Shown piece after piece: positions 8,793-16,589 of a DNA stretch of 32,151 bases. The position numbers were made by a program, and so were the translations under genes. This stretch comes from Pseudomonadota bacterium (GTDB lineage: Bacteria; Pseudomonadota; Gammaproteobacteria; Steroidobacterales; Steroidobacteraceae). Within the stretch, counting starts at the first letter, position 1; the number at the start of each line of letters is the position of its first letter. The notes below the pieces were generated by a model that saw nothing but the letters and a program-made list of their open reading frames with translations, did not search any database and had not been told where the DNA came from. The stretch lies in contig CANGJP010000024.1 in assembly GCA_947454465.1 (NCBI GenBank), positions 1 through 32,151 of the forward strand, in the 5' to 3' direction.

Positions 8793-10964
8793 ATGACTTC
8801 ATCGAGTACTCACCCTTCGATCCACAAGCGCAGCCTATGGCTAAGCAGCACATTCATGGTGCTACTTGCCCTTGGGCTTTCGGCGTCATCACAAAAACCC
8901 GTTAATGCAGCTTCGGCCACTTCTGAAGGTGCATACACCCCTTCTGAAAAACAGCGCAAGGTAAGCAAACTGGTCAGCGCGGTCATGGAGCGCGCTCATT
9001 ATCGTCAAACCACCATCAACGACCCGATTTCTTCGGTCATGCTTGATAGGTACCTGAGTGCACTCGATCCTGCTCGCAGCTACTTTGTAGCCACCGACAT
9101 CAAAGAATTTGACCGAATACGATATCAACTGGATGACGCCATCCTCAGTGGCAGCATTGATCCTATTTTCACGGTCTATAACCGCTTTCAGACTCGTAAC
9201 CGTGACCGCATTACCTATGCCATCGAATTACTAAAGACCGAACCCGATTTCACGCTGAATGAATCCTTCGAATACGACCGAAGCAAAGCACCTTGGCTAG
9301 ATTCAATCGATGAACTCAATGATCTTTGGCGCAAACGAGTCAAAAATGATGCCCTTTCACTCATGTTGACGGGTAAAACATGGACTGAGGCACGTGATTT
9401 GCTCAATAAGCGCTATGAGCGTGCACTAAAGAACATGGATAAAACCACCAGTGATGATGTTTTTGACCTATTCATGAATTCATTTCTACATGTGCTCGAC
9501 CCCCATTCCAACTATTTCTCACCTCGTGACTCTGATGAATTCAAAATTCAAATGAGTCTGTCTTACGAGGGTATAGGAGCCTCACTGTCCTTGGTCGATG
9601 ACTTCGTGGTCGTACAAAACGTCATTGCAGGTGGCGCTGCGGCAGTTAGTGGATTGGTGAACGCGAATGATCGGATCACTGCTGTCGGTGAGGGCATCAA
9701 CGGTAAACTAGTCGATGTTTCTGGATGGCGTATTGATGATGTTGTACAACTGATTCGAGGTAAGGGTGGCACAACTGTCCGCCTGCAGATTCTTCCTGCT
9801 GGAGCTGCGCCAGGATCCACTGAAAAGGTAATCAGTTTGGTACGCAATAAAATCACGATGGAAACTTTGGCGGCCAAACAAACCGTGCGCACCCTTCAAC
9901 GTGATGGCAAAGCTATGAAGATAGGTATCATCACGGTTCCAAGTTTCTACCAAGATACCGACGCTGAACAAGCGGGCGACCCCAACTATCGAAGCCTCAC
10001 TCGAGACGTTCGCAACGCCATTGTCGAACTTAAGAAACAAAACGTCGAGGCCATTGTGATGGATTTGCGCGCCAATGGCGGCGGCAATCTACAAGAAGCC
10101 ATTGGCCTAACCGGTCTATTCATTGACACCGGCCCCGTGGTGCAAGTTCGACAAACCGGCGGTCACATTGAAGCCCTTGACGATACTGAAAACGGAGTGG
10201 CTTGGGATGGGCCGCTGACTGTATTGATCGACCGTTATAGTGCATCGGCCTCTGAGATTTTTTCAGGGGCTATTCAGGATTATGGTCGTGGCTTAATTAT
10301 CGGCCAACAAAGCTTCGGTAAAGGCACTGTGCAGACCGTAAACCCCTTAGACAGATTTTCTACCAACAAAGATGCAGGTTTCGGTCAATTGACCATTACC
10401 ACCGGTAAGTTCTATCGCATCACAGGCGAAAGCACCCAGCATCGAGGAGTACAACCTGATATCGCCTTACCCTCTGCCATCAGCACCGAAGACATTGGCG
10501 AGAGCAGCATGGAGAGCGCACTGCCTTGGGACCGTATACGTACAGCAAAATTCAAACCTACTAGCAACTTGAACAACCAATTAAAACCGTTAGTTGAAGC
10601 TCTAGCAACCAACCATGAACAACGTATCGGTAGCGATCCGAACTACCAATATCTATTGCAAAATATCGCCGCATACGAAGCATTGCGGAACGAGAAAACC
10701 TTGTCATTAAACTTGAAATCCAGACAGCAACAACGTGAAGAAATGGATCAAGCGCGACTACAACGGGCAAATGTCCGTAACCTTAGCTTAGGCAAACCCA
10801 CGTTTAATAACCTTGAAGCACTCGAGAAACAAGAAAGCCAAGAAGCACAGAAAAAAGACACCATCGCCGACGCACTGCTGGATGAAACCACTGAAATTAC
10901 TGCCGACTTCAATCGTTGGTGGAGCAGCAATGTCACGGGCACGCTTGCCAACACACATAAATAA
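8793..10964 (+). CDS. prc: Prc (Tsp), periplasmic tail-specific protease
   Basis: S41-family protease that degrades periplasmic proteins from nonpolar C-termini and, in relatives, trims penicillin-binding proteins and cell-wall hydrolases with help from NlpI. 723 residues. Signal peptide at about 1-40 (SLWLSSTFMVLLALGLSASS). Long helical N-terminal domain with HVLDPHSNYFSPRDSDEFKI, then a PDZ domain (about 255-345, GIGASLSLVDDFVVVQNVI). The catalytic domain has the nucleophile region YSASASEIFSGA (482-493) and Lys510 in SFGKGTVQ, so the Ser-Lys dyad is present. The C-terminal domain (about 590-715) is the helical DUF3340 type. Single gene; the start ATG has only a weak ribosome site. Confidence 0.95.
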   Translation: MTSSSTHPSIHKRSLWLSSTFMVLLALGLSASSQKPVNAASATSEGAYTPSEKQRKVSKLVSAVMERAHYRQTTINDPISSVMLDRYLSALDPARSYFVATDIKEFDRIRYQLDDAILSGSIDPIFTVYNRFQTRNRDRITYAIELLKTEPDFTLNESFEYDRSKAPWLDSIDELNDLWRKRVKNDALSLMLTGKTWTEARDLLNKRYERALKNMDKTTSDDVFDLFMNSFLHVLDPHSNYFSPRDSDEFKIQMSLSYEGIGASLSLVDDFVVVQNVIAGGAAAVSGLVNANDRITAVGEGINGKLVDVSGWRIDDVVQLIRGKGGTTVRLQILPAGAAPGSTEKVISLVRNKITMETLAAKQTVRTLQRDGKAMKIGIITVPSFYQDTDAEQAGDPNYRSLTRDVRNAIVELKKQNVEAIVMDLRANGGGNLQEAIGLTGLFIDTGPVVQVRQTGGHIEALDDTENGVAWDGPLTVLIDRYSASASEIFSGAIQDYGRGLIIGQQSFGKGTVQTVNPLDRFSTNKDAGFGQLTITTGKFYRITGESTQHRGVQPDIALPSAISTEDIGESSMESALPWDRIRTAKFKPTSNLNNQLKPLVEALATNHEQRIGSDPNYQYLLQNIAAYEALRNEKTLSLNLKSRQQQREEMDQARLQRANVRNLSLGKPTFNNLEALEKQESQEAQKKDTIADALLDETTEITADFNRWWSSNVTGTLANTHK

Positions 10965-11034
10965 AAATCCCCAGCGACAGATCACACCGGTGCTGAGCTA
11001 ACCTCACACCAGGTGCTTTGATCGTGAGCTCATC

Positions 11035-12093
11035 ATGCTAAACCATTCACAGTTTGCTCAGTTAATGCCGATTTTCCTAACTGAACATGCTGCCAACCGC
11101 CCAGTTGTACTGGCTACACTCATAGCCACAGAAGGATCAAGCTATCGTAAAGCTGGGGCTCAAATGCTCTTCACGCAAGATGGCCGCCACATTGGCTTAC
11201 TCTCAGGTGGGTGCCTCGAATCTGATCTGCAAGAGCACGCCACTCGTGTCATGGCTGATCGATTCCCACGAATCGTCCGTTATGACTTACGCCAACCAGA
11301 GGATGAGATTTTTGGCTTAGGTTCAGGATGTACCGGTGCAATGAATATTTTTTTGCAGCTCGTGGATTCTGCCAATCATTGGCAACCGCTCGCTTGTCTG
11401 TATAAACACTGGGAACACCAGAGTGACGCCCGTATCGGGATTATTACCCGTTCCAACAATAACGACCTACCCACCGGCAGCATGGTACTTAATCATGAGC
11501 AACTGATCAGCCCGTTAGGACAAATACGAGCAGTGAGTAAACATTTGCAGAATGCGCTTGATACGACAAACATCAACCAATTGCATGAAATCAACACAGG
11601 ATCAGAACTATTTCTATTGGCTGCCAATGCACCGCCACATTTATTAATTCTTGGAGGCGGCGCTGATGTTATCCCACTGACGCAGCAAGCAGATTTACTG
11701 AACTGGCGTTATACAGTGTACGACCATCGACCACACTACGCTGATCCAAAACGTTTCCCTAAAGCTGCAAAGGTGATTGCGGCTCCAGCAGATCAACTGG
11801 CTCAACGACTAATGTTAGATCGGTATCAGGCTGCCGTTGTCATGAGCCATCACCTCAGCTCAGATCTGAGTTATCTCAAGCAACTCAGCAACACTCATAT
11901 TGCTTATCTGGGTCTGTTAGGGCCGGCTGCTCGTCGAGAGAAGCTATTTGCCGCCATGCCCAATGAAATGCCGTTACTACTCCCTAGACTGCATGCACCC
12001 ATCGGTTTACCCATCCATGCGGAAACACCTGAAGCCATCGCGCTGTCCATCATTGCAGAAATTTACCAGACTTTTGCATCAAACAGCAGATAA
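11035..12093 (+). CDS. XdhC/CoxI-family protein (molybdoenzyme maturation factor-like)
   Basis: 352 residues. The N-terminal XdhC/CoxI domain shows VLATLIATEGSSYRKAGAQM, GLLSGGCLESDL and IFGLGSGCTGAMNIF. The C-terminal Rossmann domain shows LLILGGGADVIPLTQQADLL and an AYLGLLGPAARR motif. Family members bind molybdenum cofactor and load sulfurated cofactor into xanthine dehydrogenase or similar hydroxylases. No xanthine dehydrogenase, aldehyde oxidase or CO dehydrogenase subunit, nor MobA-like partner, lies in the window, so its client is unknown. It follows prc by 70 bases on the same strand and converges on rlmB 15 bases away. Confidence 0.85.
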   Translation: MLNHSQFAQLMPIFLTEHAANRPVVLATLIATEGSSYRKAGAQMLFTQDGRHIGLLSGGCLESDLQEHATRVMADRFPRIVRYDLRQPEDEIFGLGSGCTGAMNIFLQLVDSANHWQPLACLYKHWEHQSDARIGIITRSNNNDLPTGSMVLNHEQLISPLGQIRAVSKHLQNALDTTNINQLHEINTGSELFLLAANAPPHLLILGGGADVIPLTQQADLLNWRYTVYDHRPHYADPKRFPKAAKVIAAPADQLAQRLMLDRYQAAVVMSHHLSSDLSYLKQLSNTHIAYLGLLGPAARREKLFAAMPNEMPLLLPRLHAPIGLPIHAETPEAIALSIIAEIYQTFASNSR

Positions 12094-12108
12094 CCATACC
12101 AAATGAGA

Positions 12109-12855
12109 TCACCTTACTCTACGCTGCCGAACAACCTCATAAAGCATCACACCGGTAGCAACAGAAACATTCAAGCTTTCCACCACTCCTAACATCGGTA
12201 TATTGACTAACAGGTCACAATTCTCTTTGGTCAATCGGCGCATACCCTCACCCTCCGCCCCCATTACCACTGCCAGAGGTCCACTAAGCTTTGCATCGTA
12301 TAAGGTTGCCTCCGCTTGGTCATCTGTACCCACCAACCAAAATCCTCGTTCTTTCAGCCCGCGTAAAGTTCGCGATAAATTAACCACCTGAATTAACGGC
12401 ACAGCTTCAGCAGCACCCGCCGCAACCTTACGTACCACAGGCGATAAACCCGCCGCACGATCACGGGGCACAACCACAGCATGCACTCCAGCTGCATCGG
12501 CAGTACGCAAGCAAGCACCAAGATTATGAGGATCGGTGACTCCATCCAATATCAACAATAAGGGCTCACTACCTGCAGCATCCAATATCTCATCGAGCGC
12601 CCCTTCGCCGAGATTTTCGACTTTCTTTAACATTGCCACCACACCTTGATGGCGTTCACCATGAACCAATTGATCCAGTTCATGTGCGCTACGAAATTCG
12701 ACTTTAATATCAGCTTCACGAGCTAACTTCATAACTTCAGTGATACGCGCATCTTCCCTGCCTCGAACCAATAGCAACTGAATGACCTTGTTGACCTGTC
12801 GTTGCAATAAAGTACGAACCGCATGCAAACCAAATACAATACTTGCATCACTCAT
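12109..12855 (-). CDS. rlmB: RlmB, 23S rRNA (guanosine-2'-O)-methyltransferase
   Basis: SpoU-family enzyme that methylates Gm2251 in the peptidyl-transferase centre of 23S rRNA using SAM. 248 residues, close to E. coli RlmB. N-terminal substrate-binding domain (SIVFGLHAVRTLLQ...ERHQGVVAML). The three SpoU motifs are present: NLGACLRTADAAG, AVVMGAEGEGMRRLT and IPMLGVVESLNVSVATGVML, which form the trefoil knot. The ATG at 12855 overlaps the rnr stop by one base (TGATG), so translation is probably coupled to rnr; a TTG one codon earlier is the alternative. The rnr-rlmB pair is standard in gammaproteobacteria. Confidence 0.97.
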   Translation of the reverse strand: MSDASIVFGLHAVRTLLQRQVNKVIQLLLVRGREDARITEVMKLAREADIKVEFRSAHELDQLVHGERHQGVVAMLKKVENLGEGALDEILDAAGSEPLLLILDGVTDPHNLGACLRTADAAGVHAVVVPRDRAAGLSPVVRKVAAGAAEAVPLIQVVNLSRTLRGLKERGFWLVGTDDQAEATLYDAKLSGPLAVVMGAEGEGMRRLTKENCDLLVNIPMLGVVESLNVSVATGVMLYEVVRQRRVR

Positions 12856-15173
12856 CAAATTCTCCGACGCTTCCCGTCACGACGTGAACGCAACGATCTA
12901 TTTCTAAACGTTTTATCAACCTGCAGACCTGAAGCCATAGAAACTGGACGATTACGTGCCTGCACCAATTCAAAATCAATTTTGCGCTCATCAATGACCA
13001 CATTGATCAGACGAACCCTCAATGGATCACCCAACCGGAACACTCTGCCACTACGCTCCCCCACTAAACGATATCCCGTTTTGTCCCGATGAAAGTAATC
13101 CGTTCCTAAACTACTGACATGAATCAGACCATCTATCTGCATGCCCTTCACCTGTGCAAACAACCCAAACTCAACGACTCCGGTCACAATGGTATCGAAC
13201 TCATCGCCGATACGATTTTGCATGTACTCACACTTTAACCAACTCATGGCATCACGCGTAGCATCGTCTGCCCGCCTTTCTAACATCGAGCATTCCTGAC
13301 CCAATACCTCCATATTACTGAGTGCTTCTGGCCAATCCTCTGCGGTACCACCGCGCAAAACATGACGAATTCCCCTATGAACTAGCAGATCGGGATAGCG
13401 GCGAATGGGTGAAGTAAAGTGAGCATATTCATTCAACGCCAACCCAAAGTGTCCAATATTTTCGGGCTGATATACCGCTTGCGGCAAAGATCGCACCACA
13501 ACAGTTTCAATCAATCGCGCCTCATCACTAGAATTTGTTTTTTGCAATACTCCACTCAGTACAGCAGGCGTAATAGGTGCATCTTGAGGGAGAGGGAGAG
13601 AGATAGCAAAACCACGCAGAAATTCGCGCAATTTTTCCAAACGATCTTCTTCGGGCGCACCATGTACTCGATAAAGGGCGGGTATTTTGTGTTTTTTAAG
13701 AAACTTCGCCGCCTGCACATTAGCTGCAATCATGCATTCTTCGATCAACCGATGGGCGTCATTTCGCGATGCCTCTACGAAAGAAGCAACTCTACCTTGT
13801 GAATCAAATCGTGCTTTTAGTTCCGGAGAGTCAAACTCTAGAGCGTGGCGCTCAGTGCGTGCCTGAAACAGCGCTTTGAACACGCCATATAGGTGTTGCA
13901 AGGGCTCACCCAGTGCCCGCGCCTGTGATGTGTTCAGTGACGAAGGATTCGCCAGATACGCCGCCACCTCGGTATAAGTTAATCTCGCCGCAGAACACAT
14001 CACGGCTTCAAAAAACTGAGCACGCGTGACCTTACCGGCGGGTGATATGCGCATTTCACAGACCATGCACAAGCGATCAACGTTCGGATTAAGGGAGCAC
14101 AACCCATTAGATAATGCCTCCGGCAGCATGGGAATCACACGGTTCGGAAAATAGACCGACGTACCTCGAAGCCTAGCCTCACCGTCTAGTTCAGTACCCA
14201 ACCCTACGTAATGCCCCACGTCAGCAATGGCAACCAAAAGACGCCACCCTCCACGCACCGGCTCACAATAAACCGCGTCATCAAAATCACGCGCATCCTC
14301 ACCATCGATAGTTACCAGTGGTAATGCGCGTAAATCCAGTCGTTGCCGCTTAGATGAAGCAGACACTGCATCCCCGAACCGTTTGGCTTCAGCCTCAACC
14401 TGTGGAGGAAATTCGCAGCGCAACCCATGCGCATGTATAGCAATGTCCGTCTCCATACCTGGCGCACCGTGATCACCCAATATACGGGTCACATGCCCCA
14501 TCGGCTGCGCATGGCGTCCCGGTTGCTCAATGAGTTTGAGTAATACGATCTGTCCAGACCGGGCACCCTGCAATTGCCTAACAGGCACCACAATACGGTG
14601 ACTTATGCGCGGATTATCAGGTACCACGAAGAACACGCCGGAGTCCTCATACAAGCGTCCCACAATGTCCTGAGTGCTCCGCATCAAGACGTCAACGATA
14701 CTACCCTCAGGACGACCACGACGGTCTGTACCCGTAATGCGGACCGAAACACGATCTCCATGCATCACCTGCTGCATCTGGCGATGGGAAAGAAACACCG
14801 GTGCAGAACGATCATCAGGTTGAACAAACCCATGACCATCCCGATGACCGCTCACCACCCCCACTACCAACCCAATCCGTTCTCTCAAGCAATATTCATC
14901 ACGTCGATTGCGAACCAATTCGCCTGAGCGTTCAAGCTCCCCCAACTGCTGGATAAGCGTTTCGTTAACGCTCTTGCCGGTCAACTTCAGGTAAGTGGCG
15001 AATTGCGGCGCAGATAAAGGCTGCCCTGCATGACGCAATGCCTCCATGATTTGATGGGCAGTTAACCTAGGAACCGGACGGACCTGGCTTTTTACTGAGC
15101 GATTCTTGGGCCGTGAAGCTGTTTCCACCTTGGTTGCGATTGATTTTTTTGCGGGATAACGTGGTTTTTTCAT
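12855..15173 (-). CDS. rnr: RNase R, 3'-5' exoribonuclease
   Basis: 772 residues. RNase R degrades structured RNA processively and takes part in rRNA quality control and trans-translation turnover. Order of parts: basic N-terminus with a winged-helix segment (about 35-100), cold-shock domains (about 100-240; GHRDGHGFVQPDD is the RNP-like motif), the RNB catalytic domain with the metal-binding aspartates in IDGEDARDFDDAVY (about 289-302), then an S1 domain (GVVEFGLFAQVKG...GLIHVSSL). A short Arg/Lys tail ends it, shorter than the long basic tail of E. coli RNase R. ATG 15173 is preceded by GAGGGG about ten bases upstream. Confidence 0.96.
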   Translation of the reverse strand: MKKPRYPAKKSIATKVETASRPKNRSVKSQVRPVPRLTAHQIMEALRHAGQPLSAPQFATYLKLTGKSVNETLIQQLGELERSGELVRNRRDEYCLRERIGLVVGVVSGHRDGHGFVQPDDRSAPVFLSHRQMQQVMHGDRVSVRITGTDRRGRPEGSIVDVLMRSTQDIVGRLYEDSGVFFVVPDNPRISHRIVVPVRQLQGARSGQIVLLKLIEQPGRHAQPMGHVTRILGDHGAPGMETDIAIHAHGLRCEFPPQVEAEAKRFGDAVSASSKRQRLDLRALPLVTIDGEDARDFDDAVYCEPVRGGWRLLVAIADVGHYVGLGTELDGEARLRGTSVYFPNRVIPMLPEALSNGLCSLNPNVDRLCMVCEMRISPAGKVTRAQFFEAVMCSAARLTYTEVAAYLANPSSLNTSQARALGEPLQHLYGVFKALFQARTERHALEFDSPELKARFDSQGRVASFVEASRNDAHRLIEECMIAANVQAAKFLKKHKIPALYRVHGAPEEDRLEKLREFLRGFAISLPLPQDAPITPAVLSGVLQKTNSSDEARLIETVVVRSLPQAVYQPENIGHFGLALNEYAHFTSPIRRYPDLLVHRGIRHVLRGGTAEDWPEALSNMEVLGQECSMLERRADDATRDAMSWLKCEYMQNRIGDEFDTIVTGVVEFGLFAQVKGMQIDGLIHVSSLGTDYFHRDKTGYRLVGERSGRVFRLGDPLRVRLINVVIDERKIDFELVQARNRPVSMASGLQVDKTFRNRSLRSRRDGKRRRI

Positions 15174-15255
15174 GGTTCAGGCCCCTCAGCGACTGGCAAG
15201 ATGCCAAGTTTTAACCTGAGGGTTAGGTCGCTACTGTGCCACGTTCGTAAATGCA

Positions 15256-15284
15256 TTGACACTCGGAAATGCCGCCGGTAGAGT
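15256..15284 (+). promoter_or_regulatory. Promoter of tRNA-Leu
   Basis: TTGACA at 15256-15261, a 17-base spacer and TAGAGT at 15279-15284 make a strong sigma-70-type promoter. It is followed by a GC-rich discriminator (TGCGCGCC), the signature of growth-rate and stringent control at stable RNA promoters. The tRNA starts 46 bases downstream of the -10 box. Confidence 0.75.
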
Positions 15285-15330
15285 TGCGCGCCTTGTGCAG
15301 ACCACCCCTGCGCAAGCAACTGAAAATGAT

Positions 15331-15415
15331 GCCCAGGTGGCGGAACTGGTAGACGCGCTAGTTTCAGGTATTAGTGGAGCAATCCGTGGAGGTTCGAGTC
15401 CTCTCCTGGGCACCA
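15331..15415 (+). tRNA. tRNA-Leu (anticodon CAG)
   Basis: 85 bases including the encoded 3' CCA. Acceptor arms GCCCAGG (15331-15337) and CCTGGGC (15405-15411) pair perfectly, followed by the discriminator A and CCA. The D-arm (GGCGGAACTGGTAGACGC) and anticodon arm CTAGT-TTCAGGT-ATTAG match bacterial tRNA-Leu, giving anticodon CAG. A long variable arm, as expected for class II tRNA, comes before the T-arm GGTTCGAGTCC. It reads CUG codons. It stands alone, between rnr and the sulfide cluster. Confidence 0.97.
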
Positions 15416-15426
15416 TCCTCCCTTCC

Positions 15427-15449
15427 AAGAACGTCCTAAGACGTCTTTT
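15427..15449 (+). terminator. Weak terminator-like hairpin after tRNA-Leu
   Basis: AAGAACGTC / GACGTCTT with one bulged base and a 4-base loop, followed by a short T run. It starts 12 bases after the tRNA 3' end and is placed to end the tRNA transcript. The stem is short and the U tract is poor, so efficiency is uncertain; read-through to the strong terminator at 15693 is possible. Confidence 0.45.
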
Positions 15450-15548
15450 CATACTAAGTAATAAACTCCTTCCTTTACTTAGACATTGCGACACCAATCT
15501 AAAACACGCGTCAATTGATCCGGTTGATGAGTTGCCTTTCAACCATCG

Positions 15549-15722
15549 GATAATGCAGTTCAGTAAAGCTCTGAGGTACATCTGTCATTAAATTCATGAT
15601 TTCGTAACATGATTGCAACCTCGCAGTCATGTGAGACGCTTGTAATCCCAACCGCGCTCAAATTTTCCCCTCTCATTGGGCGTCATTACTAGCGGCAGTG
15701 CTTATCCCACTGCCGTTTTTTT
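15549..15722 (+). ncRNA. Candidate small RNA ending in a strong terminator
   Basis: A tRNA-to-arsR gap of more than 430 bases holds an RNA-like layout. GATAAT at 15549-15554 with a TTGATG 19 bases upstream may be a promoter, though the spacing is long. A strong hairpin lies at 15607-15632: ACATGATTGC pairs with GCAGTCATGT over ten positions (one G-U) around the loop AACCTC. A mostly single-stranded pyrimidine-rich stretch follows, then the terminator at 15693-15722. No protein-coding frame explains it. I do not recognise a known family, and it could also be only the 3' end of a tRNA read-through transcript. Confidence 0.35.
15693..15722 (+). terminator. Strong rho-independent terminator
   Basis: CGGCAGTG (15693-15700), a 7-base loop, and CACTGCCG (15708-15715) form a perfect 8-bp GC-rich stem, followed directly by seven T residues (15716-15722). 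The T tract lies on the plus strand, so it terminates rightward transcription from the tRNA-Leu region or from the candidate small RNA. Confidence 0.9.
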
Positions 15723-15762
15723 ATAACATCAAGGTTTTACAGAAAAGCTTCAAGCCCTACAT

Positions 15763-15870
15763 CTAGTAGGTCAACTTAACCAAACGTTGATCGTGAGTGA
15801 TTACATTCATGGCCTGATAGAAAGGATCATCGGATTGAGTTGGAAAATCATTCAAATGCCACAAAAGCAC
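15763..15870 (-). CDS. Possible 35-residue microprotein downstream of the ArsR repressor
   Basis: A short open frame from GTG 15870, overlapping the last codons of the ArsR gene in another frame. It reads LLWHLNDFPTQSDDPFYQAM and ends NVITHDQRLVKLTY. The amino-acid mix looks protein-like rather than random, but there is no clear Shine-Dalgarno and I recognise no family. It may be a translationally coupled small protein, a remnant of a lost gene, or chance. Confidence 0.25.
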   Translation of the reverse strand: MLLWHLNDFPTQSDDPFYQAMNVITHDQRLVKLTY

Positions 15871-16154
15871 TCATGAAGTAGATGGAGAATACGTCGCGTT
15901 CTACCTTCAGGAACTGAATAGATGATCGTCTGAGACTGCTTTTGTGTTTCCACCAATGTACGTTCACGCAACACCGCCAAATGTTGGGAAAGCGCCGATT
16001 GACTCAATTGCACACGCTCATTGATCTGGCCGACCGACTTGGGCCCTTCTAACAAGCAACAAAGAATCGCCAAACGTTGGTCGTTTGCGAGTGCTTTAAG
16101 AAAGTCGGCCGCCTCTGCAGCGTGAACAAGCATGGCTTGTGCATCCATTGGCAT
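15852..16154 (-). CDS. ArsR-family repressor of SqrR/BigR/YgaV type (persulfide-responsive)
   Basis: 100 residues from ATG 16154, which has AGGA seven bases upstream; an ATG at 16196 would add 14 residues without a good site. Winged-helix DNA-binding protein: FLKALANDQRLAILCCLLEG, recognition helix LSQSALSQHLAVLRE, wing KQSQTIIYSV. Cys32/Cys33 follow the LAIL motif, and Cys96/Cys98 lie at the C-terminus (HECFCGI). Cys32 and Cys98 are 66 residues apart, the spacing of the reactive pair in SqrR and BigR, which form a polysulfide bridge and leave DNA when reactive sulfur rises. The gene is divergent from an SQR operon, which agrees. Metal-site residues of SmtB/ArsR types are not evident. Confidence 0.88.
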   Translation of the reverse strand: MPMDAQAMLVHAAEAADFLKALANDQRLAILCCLLEGPKSVGQINERVQLSQSALSQHLAVLRERTLVETQKQSQTIIYSVPEGRTRRILHLLHECFCGI

Positions 16155-16223
16155 AGAGGTGTCCTGAATACGTTTTGACGTGCGTTGAACTGGCATGTTT
16201 ACTTTATCTTTAAGCCGACGATC

Positions 16224-16229
16224 ATTATA
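16224..16229 (-). promoter_or_regulatory. -10 box of the arsR-type repressor gene
   Basis: The reverse strand carries a perfect TATAAT at 16229-16224, 70 bases before ATG 16154. The -35 region is poor (TAAATA at 17-base spacing). It lies six bases from the inverted repeat at 16235-16263, so the repressor probably controls its own gene. Confidence 0.45.
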
Positions 16230-16234
16230 TTAAA

Positions 16235-16267
16235 TTAGAATTGCCTTATTTAGTATATTCTAATATA
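16235..16267. promoter_or_regulatory. Candidate operator of the ArsR-type repressor
   Basis: AT-rich inverted repeats between the divergent genes. TTAGAAT (16235-16241) and ATTCTAA (16257-16263) are perfect 7-bp arms 15 bases apart. A second perfect repeat, TATATT-CT-AATATA, lies at 16254-16267. SqrR/BigR-type repressors bind AT-rich palindromes with ATTC/GAAT half-sites over their promoters. Placement within the spacer and against the -10 box of the forward promoter fits repression by occlusion. Which of the two overlapping repeats is bound cannot be decided by reading. Confidence 0.6.
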
Positions 16268-16269
16268 TT
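16241..16269 (+). promoter_or_regulatory. Candidate promoter of the sulfide operon
   Basis: TTGCCT at 16241-16246, exactly 17 bases, then TATATT at 16264-16269. The -10 differs from consensus at one position and the -35 at three. The spacer is filled by the inverted repeats described above. A start near 16276 would give a leader of about 310 bases before the first gene. Confidence 0.5.
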
Positions 16270-16589
16270 GTAAACTGGTACCTGAAGATATTCAGTGCCC
16301 AACATACCCCTTGTCAAATTTATAAACTGAGTACGTAACTCTGTTATACGAATGGCGTAGATGATGAAAATAATCTTGATCATAAGAAAACACAGCCTGT
16401 CTATAGGCCCTAATAAGACAGGTAAGCAAAGCTTGTGAATATGTAGCAACGAACAAATTCATGCCTCTCTGATATTCCCTTCATCATCGTTTGATTGCGA
16501 AGATCCGATGGCACTACGTATTCTTACTGATCAGGAAACCAATCAAGATCATTATTATGCCCGTAAAATTTAAGGTTGAAGGTAGCAAT
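16270..16589 (+). other. Long leader of the sulfide operon with a stem-loop
   Basis: About 320 bases with no convincing gene. CCTGTCT (16396-16402) and AGACAGG (16416-16422) form a perfect 7-bp stem with a 13-base loop; the flanks CACAGC and GCTTGTG can extend it imperfectly. No T run follows, so it is not a classic terminator. A 25-codon frame ATG 16361 to TGA 16438 runs through the hairpin but lacks a ribosome site. A reverse frame at 16246-16449 covers the operator and is taken as chance. A later internal promoter cannot be excluded. Confidence 0.4.

Noticed and set aside
15231-15581. Reverse open frame over the tRNA-Leu region
   Set aside because: Antisense of the tRNA (contains the RRGLEPPRIAP type artefact).
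15256-15591. Open frame of 111 codons on the plus strand (AELVDALVSGISGAIRGGSS...)
   Set aside because: It is the translation of the tRNA-Leu gene and its flanks, a well-known false protein.
16246-16449. Reverse 67-codon frame between the repressor gene and the operon
   Set aside because: It covers the operator and leader hairpin, has no ribosome site and matches no family.
16491-16589. N-terminal extension of the DUF2892 frame
   Set aside because: The family begins at MTIDKAV, and GAAGG stands at the right distance before ATG 16590.
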